A model generated the notes under the pieces. That model made no database searches. It was not told the origin of the DNA and worked only from the letters and a program-made list of their open reading frames with translations. Positions 17,025 through 26,201 of a stretch of DNA of 62,525 bases are shown here, in pieces. Source of the stretch: JAVBNC01 sp031551765 (GTDB taxonomy: Bacteria; Desulfobacterota; Desulfovibrionia; Desulfovibrionales; Desulfovibrionaceae). The stretch is taken from contig JAVBNC010000009.1 in the NCBI GenBank assembly GCA_031551765.1, forward strand, positions 1 to 62,525, given 5' to 3'. The translations under genes and the position numbers were made by a program. The number at the start of each line of letters is the position of its first letter. The stretch's first letter is position 1.

Positions 17025-17139
17025 GCGGGGAACGGCCTTGCGCGGGTGGACAGAAGGAAAGGGGGACCTATCTTTTTTTGATACGGGAGCGACGGAGGCC
17101 GGTGCGGTTTCGGACCTGAAATGCTCCGGAAGGTGCGTT

Positions 17140-17850
17140 ATGGCTATATCCTGGGATCTGTTTTCACCCGGCCAGGGCTGGCATCAATTCGCGGCTCTGG
17201 GGCTGGCTTTTGTCCTGTCTTCGCTCATCGGCCTGGAGCGCGAGTTCCGGCTGCGCAGCGCGGGGCTGCGCACCCACGCCCTGGTGGGCATGGGCGCCGC
17301 GCTGATGATGATGGTTTCCAAATACGGCTTTTACGACGTGCTCAGCCTGGAGCACGTGGCGCTGGACCCTTCCCGCGTGGCGGCCCAGATTGTTTCCGGC
17401 ATAGGCTTTATCGGCGGCGGCCTGATTTTTGTGCGCAAGGACATTGTGCGCGGCCTGACCACGGCGGCCGTGATCTGGGTGACCGCCGGCATCGGCATGG
17501 CCTGCGGCGCGGGCCTGCCCTGGCTGGCCCTGGCCGCCACGGCCGGGCATTTCGTCGTGGCGTTCTGCTATACCCCGCTGGTGAACAAGATCATGGGCAC
17601 CAACAATCAGTTGCGCATTACCTACGCGGTGGGGCATGACGCGCTGAGCCGCATTCTGAACCAGTGCTCGGAAAGCGGTTTTGTGGTCCAGGGCTTCAAG
17701 CTGGACCAGCCCGTGGAGGGCGAGCGCCCGTCCACCACCATCGTTCTGCAACTGCAGGGGCATACGCCGCTGAACCGCCTGGTGGAGGCGGTCACGGCTC
17801 TGCCGGACGTGCTTTCCGTCTCCCTCTCCCCGCCGGATGACGAGGCTTAG
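17140..17850 (+). CDS. MgtC/SapB-family membrane protein
   Basis: The 236-residue protein has the MgtC-family N-terminal membrane domain with the signature GLEREFRLRSAGLRTHALVGMGAAL in pieces (GLERE, RSAGLRTHALVG), then GIGFIGGGLIF and RGLTTAAVIWVTAGIGMA, and a C-terminal cytoplasmic ACT-like domain from about residue 150. Family members influence magnesium homeostasis, membrane potential and survival in hosts. The start at 17140 has GGAAGG upstream, whereas the earlier frame opening lacks a ribosome site. It converges on the SDR gene with only 17 bp between stops. Confidence 0.88.
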   Translation: MAISWDLFSPGQGWHQFAALGLAFVLSSLIGLEREFRLRSAGLRTHALVGMGAALMMMVSKYGFYDVLSLEHVALDPSRVAAQIVSGIGFIGGGLIFVRKDIVRGLTTAAVIWVTAGIGMACGAGLPWLALAATAGHFVVAFCYTPLVNKIMGTNNQLRITYAVGHDALSRILNQCSESGFVVQGFKLDQPVEGERPSTTIVLQLQGHTPLNRLVEAVTALPDVLSVSLSPPDDEA

Positions 17851-17867
17851 GAAGGCGGAACCAGATT

Positions 17868-18521
17868 TTATAGCAGGGCCTGCATGTCTTCCCAGTAGTA
17901 GATCCTGACTTTTTCGGCGGGCCGTTGGGCCGCGTTGTGGATGGCCCTGGCTATGTCTTTGGCTTCCATGCCCCGGTAGCGCTTGAGGCTGCCCGCGAGC
18001 AGCGGGTTAAGCAGCGTGCAGGCTGCGATCAGAGCCTTTTCCAGCGGCCTATTCTCGGGCCGTTCCCCCATGATGACGCCGGGCCGGAATATATGGGTGT
18101 GCTCGAAACCCAGGGCCGTCACGTCCCGGTCCGTCTCGCCCTTGGTGCGGTTGTAGAACACGCTGGAATCCGCGTCCGCGCTCATGGCGGAAACGAGAAA
18201 TACGGAGGCCGCGCCCTGTTCCCTGGCCATTTTGGCCGCCGCTACGGGGTAGTCGTGGTCGATGGCGTAGTATTCGGCCAGGTCCGGGGTTTTCTTTTTG
18301 GTTGTGCCGATGGAAATGAACACCTCGTCGGCTTCCAGCCCGTCCCGCAGGCTGTCCAGGGTGGCCGGGCCGCCCGTCAGGGTGCGCAGTTTGGGGTGTT
18401 CCAGACCAGGATCCTTGCGCACGACAATGGTGACCCGCCCGTAGGCCGGGTCGTCCAGCAGTTCCCGCAGCAGAAACGAGCCCACAAAGCCGCTGGCTCC
18501 GAAAAGAAGCGCTTTTTTCAT
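17868..18521 (-). CDS. atypical SDR / NAD(P)-binding protein (TIP30-like)
   Basis: The 217-residue protein has a Rossmann fold with GASGFVGS at residues 8-15 and a YNRTK catalytic-type tyrosine/lysine pair near residue 123, plus ISIGTTKKKT and FRPGVIMGER. This is the atypical SDR subgroup related to TIP30/HTATIP2 and bacterial YraR-like proteins. Members are cytoplasmic; their reactions are mostly unknown, some act as reductases or regulators. It is transcribed alone on the minus strand, after (downstream of) the ttdAB terminator. Confidence 0.82.
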   Translation of the reverse strand: MKKALLFGASGFVGSFLLRELLDDPAYGRVTIVVRKDPGLEHPKLRTLTGGPATLDSLRDGLEADEVFISIGTTKKKTPDLAEYYAIDHDYPVAAAKMAREQGAASVFLVSAMSADADSSVFYNRTKGETDRDVTALGFEHTHIFRPGVIMGERPENRPLEKALIAACTLLNPLLAGSLKRYRGMEAKDIARAIHNAAQRPAEKVRIYYWEDMQALL

Positions 18522-18564
18522 GCCGCTGCCCCCTGTGTGCTTGGTGTGGCCTGCAGCATAGCAA

Positions 18565-18594
18565 AAAGGGCCGCGCAGCGATACGCGGCCCTTT
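18565..18594 (-). terminator. terminator after ttdB
   Basis: AAAGGGCCGCG and CGCGGCCCTTT form an 11-bp stem, 23 bp after the ttdB stop; the minus strand continues TTTGC. Confidence 0.75.
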
Positions 18595-18617
18595 CTGCGA
18601 ATCCACCCGGCGGGCCG

Positions 18618-19232
18618 TTATTTGATGAACGAAACCTGCTTGCAGATGGCGGCGGCCGCCTGTTCTTTTTTTTTGTTGAACTCGACCTTGTTCTCTTCAA
18701 AAAGGTTGCGGCCGTGGGTGTCTATGGAAACGATGAGCGGGCCGAATTCCTTTACCCGGCACACCCACAGGGTTTCCGGCATGCCCAGGTCGCGCCATTG
18801 GGCGTCTTCTATTTCCTCCACCTGGGTGGCGGCCAGCACGGCGCAACCCGCCGGAAAGACCACGTGCAGGGCCTTGTCCCTGGAACAGGCCTCCACGGTG
18901 CCGCTGCCCATGCCGCCCTTGCCAACCACCAGCTTGACGCCGGTCTGGCGGATGAATTCGTTCTCGAACTTTTCCATGCGCATGCTGGTGGTGGGGCCTA
19001 TGGAAACCATTTCAAAGGAATTTTCGCCCGTCTGGCGCACAATGGGGCCGCCGTGGAAAATGGACAGGCCTTCCAGGTTCACGGGCAGGGGGCGCTTGCC
19101 CTCTATCAGCCGCCTGTGGGCCACGTCCCGGCAGGTAACCATGCGGCCGCTGAGGTAAATGATGTCCCCGGCGTGGATATCCGCCAGGTCTTCGTCGCGG
19201 ATGGGCGTGGTCAGAATTTTTTTGGCGCTCAT
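18618..19232 (-). CDS. ttdB: L(+)-tartrate dehydratase beta subunit
   Basis: The 204-residue protein aligns end to end with TtdB: KKILTTPIRDEDLADI at the start, VTCRDVAHRRLIEGKRPLP, the SIGPTTSMRMEKFENEFI segment, GVKLVVGKGGMG and a KEFGPLIVSIDTHGRNL end. It is the small subunit of a class I (4Fe-4S) hydro-lyase that converts L-tartrate to oxaloacetate; the close relation to class I fumarase leaves fumarate/malate as an alternative. Its start overlaps the ttdA stop by four bases (ATGA), so the two are translationally coupled. Confidence 0.92.
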   Translation of the reverse strand: MSAKKILTTPIRDEDLADIHAGDIIYLSGRMVTCRDVAHRRLIEGKRPLPVNLEGLSIFHGGPIVRQTGENSFEMVSIGPTTSMRMEKFENEFIRQTGVKLVVGKGGMGSGTVEACSRDKALHVVFPAGCAVLAATQVEEIEDAQWRDLGMPETLWVCRVKEFGPLIVSIDTHGRNLFEENKVEFNKKKEQAAAAICKQVSFIK

Positions 19233-20128
19233 ATGACGACCCCCTTGTGGGACAGGACGGTGGGCTGCAAATTCTTGTCAAAAACAATGCGGCCGCGGCG
19301 GTGCGCCCAGCAGCCGACGCTGACCCCCACCCCGATGACGGAAGGGTGCCGCGCGCTGTGCTCGATATGCACGCCCAGCACGGAAGAGGCCCCGGCCATG
19401 CCCTGCGGGCCCAGGCCAATGGCATTGATGCCGTCTTCCAGCAGTTTTTCCATGGACGCGGCCCGCTCGTTGGGGCTTTTGGAGCCTATGGGCCGCATCA
19501 GGGCCTTTTTGGAGAGCAGCGCGGCCGTCTCCACGGAAGTGGCCACGCCCACGCCCACCAGCAGCGGGGGACAGGCGTTCAGGCCGTAGCTGGTCATAAT
19601 GTCCAGCACGAATTCGGTCACGCCTTCGTAGCCCGCGCCGGGCATGAGCACCATGGCCTTGCCGGGCAGGCTGCAGCCGCCGCCCGCCATGTAGGCGTAA
19701 ATTTCCACGTCGTCCCGCTCCGGCACGATTTCCCAGAACAGCGTGGGCGCGCCTTTGCCGATGTTTTTGCCGGTGTTGTACTCGTCAAAGGTTTCCACGC
19801 AGTTGTGGCGCAGGGGCGCGTTGACCGTGGCCCACAGCACGGCTTCCGTGAGTACGCCTTCCAGCTCGCCCATAAGGGGGAAGCGCGCGCCGCAGCGAAC
19901 CCAGAACTGCAGCACGCCCGTATCCTGGCAACTGGGACGGTCCAGGTCCATGGCCAGCTTCTGGTTCTCGGCCATGGTGTCGTAGATTATTTTGGCGAGG
20001 GGGCTGGTTTCCCGCTTGCGCAGCTCCGCCAGCTTCGCTTCCACATCATCGGGCAGTTTTTTGCTCACCAGAGCGACAAATTTGCCCATGACCCCGGTCA
20101 TGGCGCGGACGCCTTGTTCATTGGCCAT
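19229..20128 (-). CDS. ttdA: L(+)-tartrate dehydratase alpha subunit
   Basis: The 299-residue protein carries the iron-sulfur cluster of the TtdAB enzyme. Cluster cysteines lie in RPSCQDTG, in GLNACPPLLVGVG and in VGCWAHRRGR; further signatures are APLRHNCVETFDEYNTGKN and AYMAGGGCSLPGK. The motif set is nearer to TtdA than to fumarase A/B. GGAGGAG precedes the ATG. The enzyme is oxygen-sensitive and fits anaerobic tartrate or malate use, next to the C4-dicarboxylate carrier DcuC. A LysR-type regulator is encoded upstream on the same strand, across a 162 bp AT-rich region that probably holds the promoter. Confidence 0.92.
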   Translation of the reverse strand: MANEQGVRAMTGVMGKFVALVSKKLPDDVEAKLAELRKRETSPLAKIIYDTMAENQKLAMDLDRPSCQDTGVLQFWVRCGARFPLMGELEGVLTEAVLWATVNAPLRHNCVETFDEYNTGKNIGKGAPTLFWEIVPERDDVEIYAYMAGGGCSLPGKAMVLMPGAGYEGVTEFVLDIMTSYGLNACPPLLVGVGVATSVETAALLSKKALMRPIGSKSPNERAASMEKLLEDGINAIGLGPQGMAGASSVLGVHIEHSARHPSVIGVGVSVGCWAHRRGRIVFDKNLQPTVLSHKGVVI

Positions 20129-20290
20129 ATGCTCCTCCCATTGGTTGAGGCTGGTCGGGAAAAACGGACACCTGGCGGCATGCGCATGCCGTTGTCCCAG
20201 CTATAGGCAAAGCAGGGATATTCGTAAAATGAATTTATAATATGAGTGAAATAACTATAAACTATTGCAAAAGAGGGCGGAACTGTGCGC

Positions 20291-21181
20291 CTATATTTTG
20301 AGTTGCCTCAGAAAAGCCCTGGCGGCGCGGGAAAGGCGGATATCTTTGCGGGTAATGACGCACACGGCGCGCGAGGGCAAGGGTTCGGGCGTTTCCACCA
20401 CAAAGCTGCGCTTTGCATCGAGGCTCTCTTGGGCGAAGTCGCGGATGATCAGGCCGACGCCCAGGCCGCGTTCCACGCAGGGCATGATGAGCACGGTGTT
20501 GGAAAGCTCCATGACCGGGCTCAGCTCCAGGCCCTTGGCGCGGAAGAACGCGCCCTGGAAGCGCCGCGTGGCGGTGTCCCTTTCCAGCCCGATGAGCGGC
20601 AGGGCCAGCAGCTCGTCCCAGGAAACGGTTCTGCCCTGAAGATGGCGAAAGGGCTCCCCGGCGACGAATGCGTCCGTGACCGTGCCGATTTCCCGCACCG
20701 CGTAGGCGGCGTCCATGGCCGGGGGCAGGGGCTGCATGACCACGGCCAGGTCGATGCGCTCCCTGCGGATATCCTCAAGCAGGCGCAGGGCCTGCTCGGC
20801 GTGGGTGGAAATGCGTATCAGCGGGTGCCGTTCGCGGAAAGCGGCCAGGCTGGGCAGAAGGAAGTGCTGTAAAATCAGATCGGAAGCGCCGACGCGCAGC
20901 TCCCCGCGCTCCAGGTCCAGCAGGCTCTGCAGCCTGTTTTCACCGGCAATAATGGCTTCACAGGCCCGCTGCGCATAGGGGTACAGCTCTTTTCCCTCCG
21001 GCGTAAGGGCCATGCCCTTGGAGAGCCGCACGAACAGGCGGCAACCCAACAGCTCTTCCATCTGCCGGATGCGCTTGGTCAGCGCGGGCTGGGAAATGAA
21101 CAGTTCCTGCGCCGCATGGGTCAGGTTGCCGCTACGCGCGACGTGGTAAAAGGCCTTGTAGCATTCCAGGTCGATTTTCAT
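20291..21181 (-). CDS. LysR-family transcriptional regulator
   Basis: The 296-residue protein has the LysR winged helix at residues 1-60 (FYHVARSGNLTHAAQELFISQPALTKRI in pieces: SGNLTHAAQ, ISQPALTKRI) and a two-lobe substrate-binding domain from about residue 90. It lies directly upstream of ttdAB in the same direction and downstream of the tautomerase, so tartrate or a related dicarboxylate is a reasonable inducer, though this is inference from position. No strong ribosome site precedes the ATG. Confidence 0.88.
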   Translation of the reverse strand: MKIDLECYKAFYHVARSGNLTHAAQELFISQPALTKRIRQMEELLGCRLFVRLSKGMALTPEGKELYPYAQRACEAIIAGENRLQSLLDLERGELRVGASDLILQHFLLPSLAAFRERHPLIRISTHAEQALRLLEDIRRERIDLAVVMQPLPPAMDAAYAVREIGTVTDAFVAGEPFRHLQGRTVSWDELLALPLIGLERDTATRRFQGAFFRAKGLELSPVMELSNTVLIMPCVERGLGVGLIIRDFAQESLDAKRSFVVETPEPLPSRAVCVITRKDIRLSRAARAFLRQLKI

Positions 21182-21250
21182 GGCAAGCCGTGAAAAGGCC
21201 GCACCAGCCTTTGTTTTTCAGTGGGGGACTGGAGGTGTGTTCCTTGCCCG

Positions 21251-21637
21251 CTACCCCTTTTTATACCGCAACCCCAGCTTGCTGACCTGCTCCCCGCGCT
21301 GCCCCCAGTTGTCCAGCGGCGGGTCATTGATGAGAATGAAAATGTCGGAAGGGGCAATCTGCAGCCGCTCCCCCAGCAGGCGGTACATTTCCTTGATGGC
21401 CTTTTCCTTCAATTCCGCGCTTCTGCCGGGGAACAAGGCAATCTCAATGATCGAGAACTTGTCCGTCTTTTTGGCGTCGCGCGCGAACAGTTCGGGCTCA
21501 ACCTCATACAGGCGCTGGATTCTGTCGCTGTCCGGCACCTGCAGGGAGTTCACCAGGGCGTCGTGGACGGCCTGCAAAAAAGCGGCTTTGTATTCCGCGC
21601 TGTGGCCTTTCACGATTTCTATCTTGACCATGGGCAT
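21251..21637 (-). CDS. tautomerase-superfamily protein (two-domain type)
   Basis: The 128-residue protein begins MPMVKIEI, exposing the catalytic proline after removal of methionine, and contains two beta-alpha-beta units: residues 2-60 and about 62-125 (FSIIEIALFPGRSAELK). That is the length of the fused, cis-CaaD/MSAD-like type rather than the 62-residue 4-oxalocrotonate tautomerase. It acts in the cytoplasm on an enol/keto acid. GGAGG precedes the start. It follows the Fe-S protein by 37 bp and probably shares its transcript. Confidence 0.82.
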   Translation of the reverse strand: MPMVKIEIVKGHSAEYKAAFLQAVHDALVNSLQVPDSDRIQRLYEVEPELFARDAKKTDKFSIIEIALFPGRSAELKEKAIKEMYRLLGERLQIAPSDIFILINDPPLDNWGQRGEQVSKLGLRYKKG

Positions 21638-21674
21638 GGGGGCCTCCTTTTTATCCGTAAGGTTCCGGCAGTGC

Positions 21675-22544
21675 TCAGGCCTGCGCTTCCTGCTGATTTT
21701 TCATGGGGTTGGCCGATTCGCAGGGAATGCCGGTCTGGCACAGGCCGCAGAAATCGGCCCGGACTTCCAGGTCGCAGGTCTTGTGCAGGAAGTCCCCGAA
21801 CAGCCTGTCCCGGTAACGTCTGCAGCGCACTTTGTCATGCCCTTCGGCGGTAATGGCAAAGGCGGGACAGCGTTCCATGCATTTGCCGCAAATGCCCTTG
21901 GCCGTGAAAAGGCAGTTGGCCCGGTGGTCGGTATAGCGCCGTTCCGTTGCCGGAAAGGCCTTGTTGACCACCACGCTGCCGCAGCGCATGGCCATGCCTT
22001 TTTCGGTGATGAACCCGTCGTTGATGCTGAAGGTGCCCATGCCCGCCGCATACAGCGCGTGCCGTTCCGACCAGTTGGACGTGTGCCCGCCGGGCAGGTC
22101 TTCTATGCGCCGCCAGGCCGTGGAGGCCACCGGCGCGACGGCCAGAACGCCCTGGCGCGCGAAATGTTCTTCCAGCGTGCGGCGCACCAGGTTGTTGAAG
22201 GCTTCCCCGGTATCGTAGGCGTGCCCCCATTTGACGGAGGACCAGACTTCCTTGCGGGCGTTGGACTGCTTGATGTGCCTGGTGAACGGCAGGGACCAGC
22301 AGATGACGCTGAGCGCGCCGGGCGTATAGGGCAGGGCGCCTTCCCCGGCCCTGTGGCGGATGACTTCCTCCGGCGTGAGGTGGTACGCGCCGATGATGGT
22401 CTTGTACTGGGCGAACAGCGGGTCATGCCCGTCCGCGACGCCCACCAGGGGCTCTTCGTAAATGGTCCCGTTGTCGAGGCGGGTGAGCCGGTTCAGCTCG
22501 CTACGGCCCTGTAAATCAACGATAATGTCCCGGATGGCCTGCAT
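21675..22544 (-). CDS. QueG/reductive-dehalogenase-like 4Fe-4S protein
   Basis: The 289-residue protein has a C-terminal ferredoxin-like region with CLFTAKGICGKCMERCP in pieces (CLFTAKGICG, KCMERCPAF) near residue 205-222 and a further cysteine set CRRY, CDL and CGLCQTGIPC. The middle holds GMGTFSINDGFIT, the pattern shared by epoxyqueuosine reductase QueG and reductive dehalogenase relatives. It is therefore a cytoplasmic iron-sulfur protein, probably a cobamide-related or radical reductase whose substrate is unknown. The start at 22544 has GGAGA; an earlier opening at 22592 does not. It heads a minus-strand unit with the tautomerase. Confidence 0.75.
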   Translation of the reverse strand: MQAIRDIIVDLQGRSELNRLTRLDNGTIYEEPLVGVADGHDPLFAQYKTIIGAYHLTPEEVIRHRAGEGALPYTPGALSVICWSLPFTRHIKQSNARKEVWSSVKWGHAYDTGEAFNNLVRRTLEEHFARQGVLAVAPVASTAWRRIEDLPGGHTSNWSERHALYAAGMGTFSINDGFITEKGMAMRCGSVVVNKAFPATERRYTDHRANCLFTAKGICGKCMERCPAFAITAEGHDKVRCRRYRDRLFGDFLHKTCDLEVRADFCGLCQTGIPCESANPMKNQQEAQA

Positions 22545-22590
22545 GCCCGTCTCCTTTTTTGAAAAAAACTTGCCTGGGTATACTCGTCGC

Positions 22591-22610
22591 AATTGGCGTT
22601 TTCGTCAATT
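22591..22610. promoter_or_regulatory. 20-bp imperfect palindrome between divergent genes
   Basis: AATTGGCGTTTTCGTCAATT is symmetric at 7 of 8 arm positions. It lies 47 bp before the Fe-S gene and 186 bp before dcuC and is a candidate operator for either. Confidence 0.4.
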
Positions 22611-22795
22611 CCGGTGGAACCGTGCAAGCGCTCGCCTGGGTTAGCTGCCCGTATGGACAGGCTTTTTATTTCCATTTGAAGGAAAGCGGATTTCGTTTTA
22701 CCCAATTGCAGGAAAACGTATACACGCCGGTTCCGAAAATGCGTACGAAGTTTCCTTTCAGCCCGCGATGACCGCAACGAAATAAAGGAGAGCGT

Positions 22796-24202
22796 ATGAG
22801 TCAAGTTCTTGGTTCCATTATTTCCCTTCTGGTCACCCTGGTGGCGATCCGTTTCCTGCTCAGGAAATACCAGACGCAGTTCGTGCTGTTCACGGCCGGG
22901 ATTGTGCTGATGCTGGCTGCCATTTTGCTGGGCGCGAAACCTTCGGCTCTGCTTCCCTCCAAAGTGGCAAGCTCCGGTTTCATCTTCTTCGATATCTTCA
23001 AAATGATCGAGCACACCATGAGCGTCCGGGTGGCGGGGCTGGGGCTGATCATCATGGCCGCGGGCGGGTTCGCCAAGTATATGGACGTCATCGGCGCCAG
23101 CCGGGTCATGGTCAACCTGGTGACCTCGCCGCTGCTGCGCTTGAAGGCGCCGTATCTGATGCTGGCGTTGGCCTACCTTGTGGGCGCCTGGCTGAAAATG
23201 TTCATCAACAGCTCGGCCGGACTGGCCATGCTGCTGATGGTGACGATTTTCCCCGTGGTCGTCCGGCTTGGGGTCAGCCGTATCGCGGCGGCGGCCATGG
23301 TGGTGAGCACCGGCGGCATGACCCTGGGCTTCGGCGGGGTGACCAGCTTCGCGGCCAAAAACTCCGGCCTGGAAATTACGGACTACTTCCTCAACTACCA
23401 GACGCCCGTGGGGATCACGACCGGAATCGCCCTGGCGGTGCTGCATCTTGTCGTGCAGCGCTATATGGACAAGCGCGACGGCGTGGGTGCCGCGGGAGGG
23501 GAAACGCCACAGGAGGAAACGGTTTCAGGCGCCGAGGCGAAGAATGCCGCGCCCGAAGCGCCGCTGTTCTATGCGCTGCTGCCCGCCGTGCCGCTGATCC
23601 TGCTGCTGCTTTTCAGCAATATCGGCATCAAGGGCATCCGGGTGGGCGTGGTCAGCGCCATGTTCATGGGCCTCGCCGTCGGCCTGGTGTGCGAATGCTT
23701 CCGCAAGGGCAAGGAGGCGAAGGCCGCGTTCAAAGAGGGCATGTCCTTTTTTGAAGCCATGGGCAGGCAGTTCGCCAGCGTGGTCTCCCTTGTCGTGGCG
23801 GGCGAAACTTTTGCCCAGGGCCTGATGGCCACGGGCTGCATCGACCTGCTTATTTCCAGCGCCCAGTCCGCCGGGTTCGGCATGGCGGCCATGGTGGTGG
23901 CGACTTCCGCCTTCGTTTTGCTGGCCACCATTGTCATGGGGTCCGGCAACGCGCCCTTTTTCGCCTTTGGGGCGCTGGCCCCCACCATTGCCAAGGACAT
24001 GAGCTTTGAGCCGGTGGCCATGCTGCTGGCCATGCAGTTCGCCCAAAGCGTCGGCCGCATCATGAGCCCCATCACCGCCGTGACCCTGGCCGTGGCCGGG
24101 GTGGCCAACGTTTCGCCCTTCGCCCTTGTGCGCCGCACGATGATCCCGGGCATCGGGGCGATCATCGTCGCGGTTGTGACAACGCTGGTGCTGGCCCCGT
24201 AA
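22796..24202 (+). CDS. dcuC: DcuC-family anaerobic C4-dicarboxylate carrier
   Basis: The 468-residue protein has about twelve membrane segments and DcuC-type motifs: LLRKYQTQFVLFTAGI early, GLGLIIMAAGGFAKYMD, FINSSAGLAMLLM, and late VVMGSGNAPFFAFGALAP-like MGSGNAPFFAFGALAP and QFAQSVGRIMSPI. Family members exchange or export succinate and other C4 acids during anaerobic growth. AGGAG precedes the start. It is divergent from the Fe-S/tautomerase genes and close to ttdAB, so a joint role in tartrate-to-succinate traffic is plausible. Confidence 0.88.
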   Translation: MSQVLGSIISLLVTLVAIRFLLRKYQTQFVLFTAGIVLMLAAILLGAKPSALLPSKVASSGFIFFDIFKMIEHTMSVRVAGLGLIIMAAGGFAKYMDVIGASRVMVNLVTSPLLRLKAPYLMLALAYLVGAWLKMFINSSAGLAMLLMVTIFPVVVRLGVSRIAAAAMVVSTGGMTLGFGGVTSFAAKNSGLEITDYFLNYQTPVGITTGIALAVLHLVVQRYMDKRDGVGAAGGETPQEETVSGAEAKNAAPEAPLFYALLPAVPLILLLLFSNIGIKGIRVGVVSAMFMGLAVGLVCECFRKGKEAKAAFKEGMSFFEAMGRQFASVVSLVVAGETFAQGLMATGCIDLLISSAQSAGFGMAAMVVATSAFVLLATIVMGSGNAPFFAFGALAPTIAKDMSFEPVAMLLAMQFAQSVGRIMSPITAVTLAVAGVANVSPFALVRRTMIPGIGAIIVAVVTTLVLAP

Positions 24203-24284
24203 GCGCGGCGCATTGAAGGAGAAAGTCTGGAGGAGGCGCCCCCAATGCGGGACCAAGGGGGCAACGCCCGCGCCTTCACCTAAC

Positions 24285-24324
24285 GCATCAAGAGGTTACG
24301 ACAAGATTCGTAACCTCTTGATGC
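24285..24324. terminator. 16-bp hairpin between convergent dcuC and tupC
   Basis: GCATCAAGAGGTTACG pairs perfectly with CGTAACCTCTTGATGC around eight bases. It stands between two convergent genes and could end transcripts from both sides. Confidence 0.7.
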
Positions 24325-24340
24325 TCCTATGGGCTTTTCT

Positions 24341-25390
24341 TCAGCTAAGCCTTTTCGCGGGGTTTGCTGGTGTGGCCTGTTTGCTATGCGAAGCTTTTTG
24401 GTTTTGCTGCGCATCGACGCGGGGGCGGTTTAATACACAAGGTCCGCCGCCGGCGCTTTCCGCGCACAGCGTAAGCTCACAGCCCAGCGTCAGGGCGCGG
24501 GCCGCGCTTTGGCTGGCCTCATCTTCCAGCAGCACATCCAGCAACCGGCCGGGCGCGGGTTCCAGGCGCAGGCTTACGCCCGCCGCAAAGTCCTCCAGGC
24601 CGCGCAGGCGCGCGGGGCAGGGGAGGTTCGTCCCTTCGGGCAGGGATGCCGCTGCGGCTTGCGGGATGGAAACGCAACACCCGCCCGGCTCATGGTGCAG
24701 ACGGCCGGGCCAGGCCACGTTGCCGCCGGGCAGCACATGCCGGTGCACAAGCTTGCCTTCTTCCAGAACGATCTGGCGGCGGCACAGAGCGGCGGCCAGC
24801 GCCGCGTTGTGGGTGGTGATGCAAATGGAAAGACGCCGCTGTTCCCAGATGCGGCGCACCAAAGAGATGAGCTCGCCCACGGAGCGGTAGTCCACGTTGG
24901 CCGTGGGTTCGTCCAGAAGGATGACTTCCGCGCCCGCGGCCAAGGCCCTGGCAATGCTCGCCCGCTGGGCCTCGCCGCCGGAAAGCTTGTGGGCCGGGGC
25001 GTTGGCCAGGCGCTCCAGACTGACGCTCTCCAGCAGTTCCAGGGCGCGCTGCCTGCGTTCATGCCGCGCCACCCGCTTCAGGGCCATGGGATATTCGGTG
25101 TTGTAGAGCAGCGTTCCGGTGAACATCACCGGAAACTGCGGCACCCAGACCACGCCGGGCCTAAAGCGCGCCTCCTGCCCGGCCGGAACCTTTTCACCCT
25201 TGAAAAACAGCTCGCCGCCGGAGGGGGAATCCAGAAACGCCAGCAGGCGCATCAGCGTGGACTTGCCCGCGCCGTTGGCCCCGAGCAGGGCGTAAATTTC
25301 GTGCGCTTCAATATCCAGAGCGTCGATACGCAACACTTCCCGGTCCTCAAAGCGGCGAGTGACGTTGCGCAAGGAATAGAGGGCGGTCAT
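24341..25390 (-). CDS. tupC: tungstate ABC transporter ATPase
   Basis: The 349-residue protein is an ABC ATPase with Walker A GANGAGKST, signature LSGGEAQR and Walker B VILLDEPTANVD within the first 230 residues. A C-terminal extension of about 110 residues follows that may be a small regulatory domain, ending in a lysine/alanine-rich tail. It sits 4 bp after the permease and near the TupA-type binding protein, so it energises tungstate import at the cytoplasmic membrane. The tungsten enzyme AOR is encoded just beyond. Confidence 0.88.
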   Translation of the reverse strand: MTALYSLRNVTRRFEDREVLRIDALDIEAHEIYALLGANGAGKSTLMRLLAFLDSPSGGELFFKGEKVPAGQEARFRPGVVWVPQFPVMFTGTLLYNTEYPMALKRVARHERRQRALELLESVSLERLANAPAHKLSGGEAQRASIARALAAGAEVILLDEPTANVDYRSVGELISLVRRIWEQRRLSICITTHNAALAAALCRRQIVLEEGKLVHRHVLPGGNVAWPGRLHHEPGGCCVSIPQAAAASLPEGTNLPCPARLRGLEDFAAGVSLRLEPAPGRLLDVLLEDEASQSAARALTLGCELTLCAESAGGGPCVLNRPRVDAQQNQKASHSKQATPANPAKRLS

Positions 25391-25394
25391 GGCG

Positions 25395-26093
25395 TCAGGG
25401 CTCCGTCCGGCCCTGGAAAAAACCCAGGGCCGCGTTCAGCGCGAAGCTGACCAGTAACAGAACAAGACCCAGACCCAGGGCCAGGGTGAATTCGCCCTTG
25501 TCGTACTCCAGGGCCATGGCCGTAGTCATGGTGCGGGTAAAGCCCTTGATGTTGCCGCCCAGCATCATGCTCACGCCCACCTCGGCAATGCCCCGGCCGT
25601 AGGCGGCACACAGCGTCGCCACCATGGCCAGGCGGGCTTCGCGCAGAACGGCGAAGGCCGCTTGCCCCGCGTTGGCCCCCAGCGTCAGGGCGGTTTCGCG
25701 GTAGCGCGCGTCCAGGCGGCTCAGCGCGGCGTACGAGAACATGATCACCAGCGGCAGGATAAGGATGAACTGGCCCAGGCTGATGGCGATGGGGGAATAG
25801 AGCAGGTCAAAGGGGCCGAAAATGCCCCGCCGGGAGATGAACACGTACAGGAACAGCCCCACCACCACGGTGGGCAGGGCCAGAAGCGAATTGAGGACGA
25901 GCAGAACCAGGCGCTTGCCGGGAAACGCGCGGCTGACAAGAAACAACGCGGCGGGAACGCCGCAGACGGCCGCGAAAAAGCAGGCCAGCAGCGTGCAGCG
26001 CAGGGACAGGAAGACGATGCCCCAAAGTTCGCGGTCGCCGCTGACGATCATGCCGCAGGCGGAAAGGAGGCTGTCGATGAAGATACCGGCCAT
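25395..26093 (-). CDS. tupB: tungstate ABC transporter permease
   Basis: The 232-residue protein has five to six membrane segments and the binding-protein-dependent permease EAA-type loop (ETALTLGANAGQAAFAVLREAR in pieces: ALTLGANAGQ, LREARLAMVA). GRGIAEVGVSMMLGGNIKGFTRTM in pieces (RGIAEVGVSMMLGGNI) is typical of TupB/WtpB/ModB-like permeases. It forms the membrane channel with TupC and takes substrate from TupA, whose gene ends 108 bp upstream. Confidence 0.9.
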   Translation of the reverse strand: MAGIFIDSLLSACGMIVSGDRELWGIVFLSLRCTLLACFFAAVCGVPAALFLVSRAFPGKRLVLLVLNSLLALPTVVVGLFLYVFISRRGIFGPFDLLYSPIAISLGQFILILPLVIMFSYAALSRLDARYRETALTLGANAGQAAFAVLREARLAMVATLCAAYGRGIAEVGVSMMLGGNIKGFTRTMTTAMALEYDKGEFTLALGLGLVLLLVSFALNAALGFFQGRTEP

Positions 26094-26201
26094 GCATCAT
26101 CCAAGGTCTGCGGGATCTGGCGTGGTCTGGCTGAGGAATGCGGGCCCGGAGGGGGAAAAGGCCTTCCCCCGCCGGGTTACCGTGAAAAACGAAAAGGCCG
26201 C

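Noticed and set aside
22559..22771. 70-codon plus-strand frame with a signal-peptide-like start upstream of dcuC
   Set aside because: It needs a TTG start, has no ribosome site, and overlaps the probable promoter/operator region of the divergent genes.
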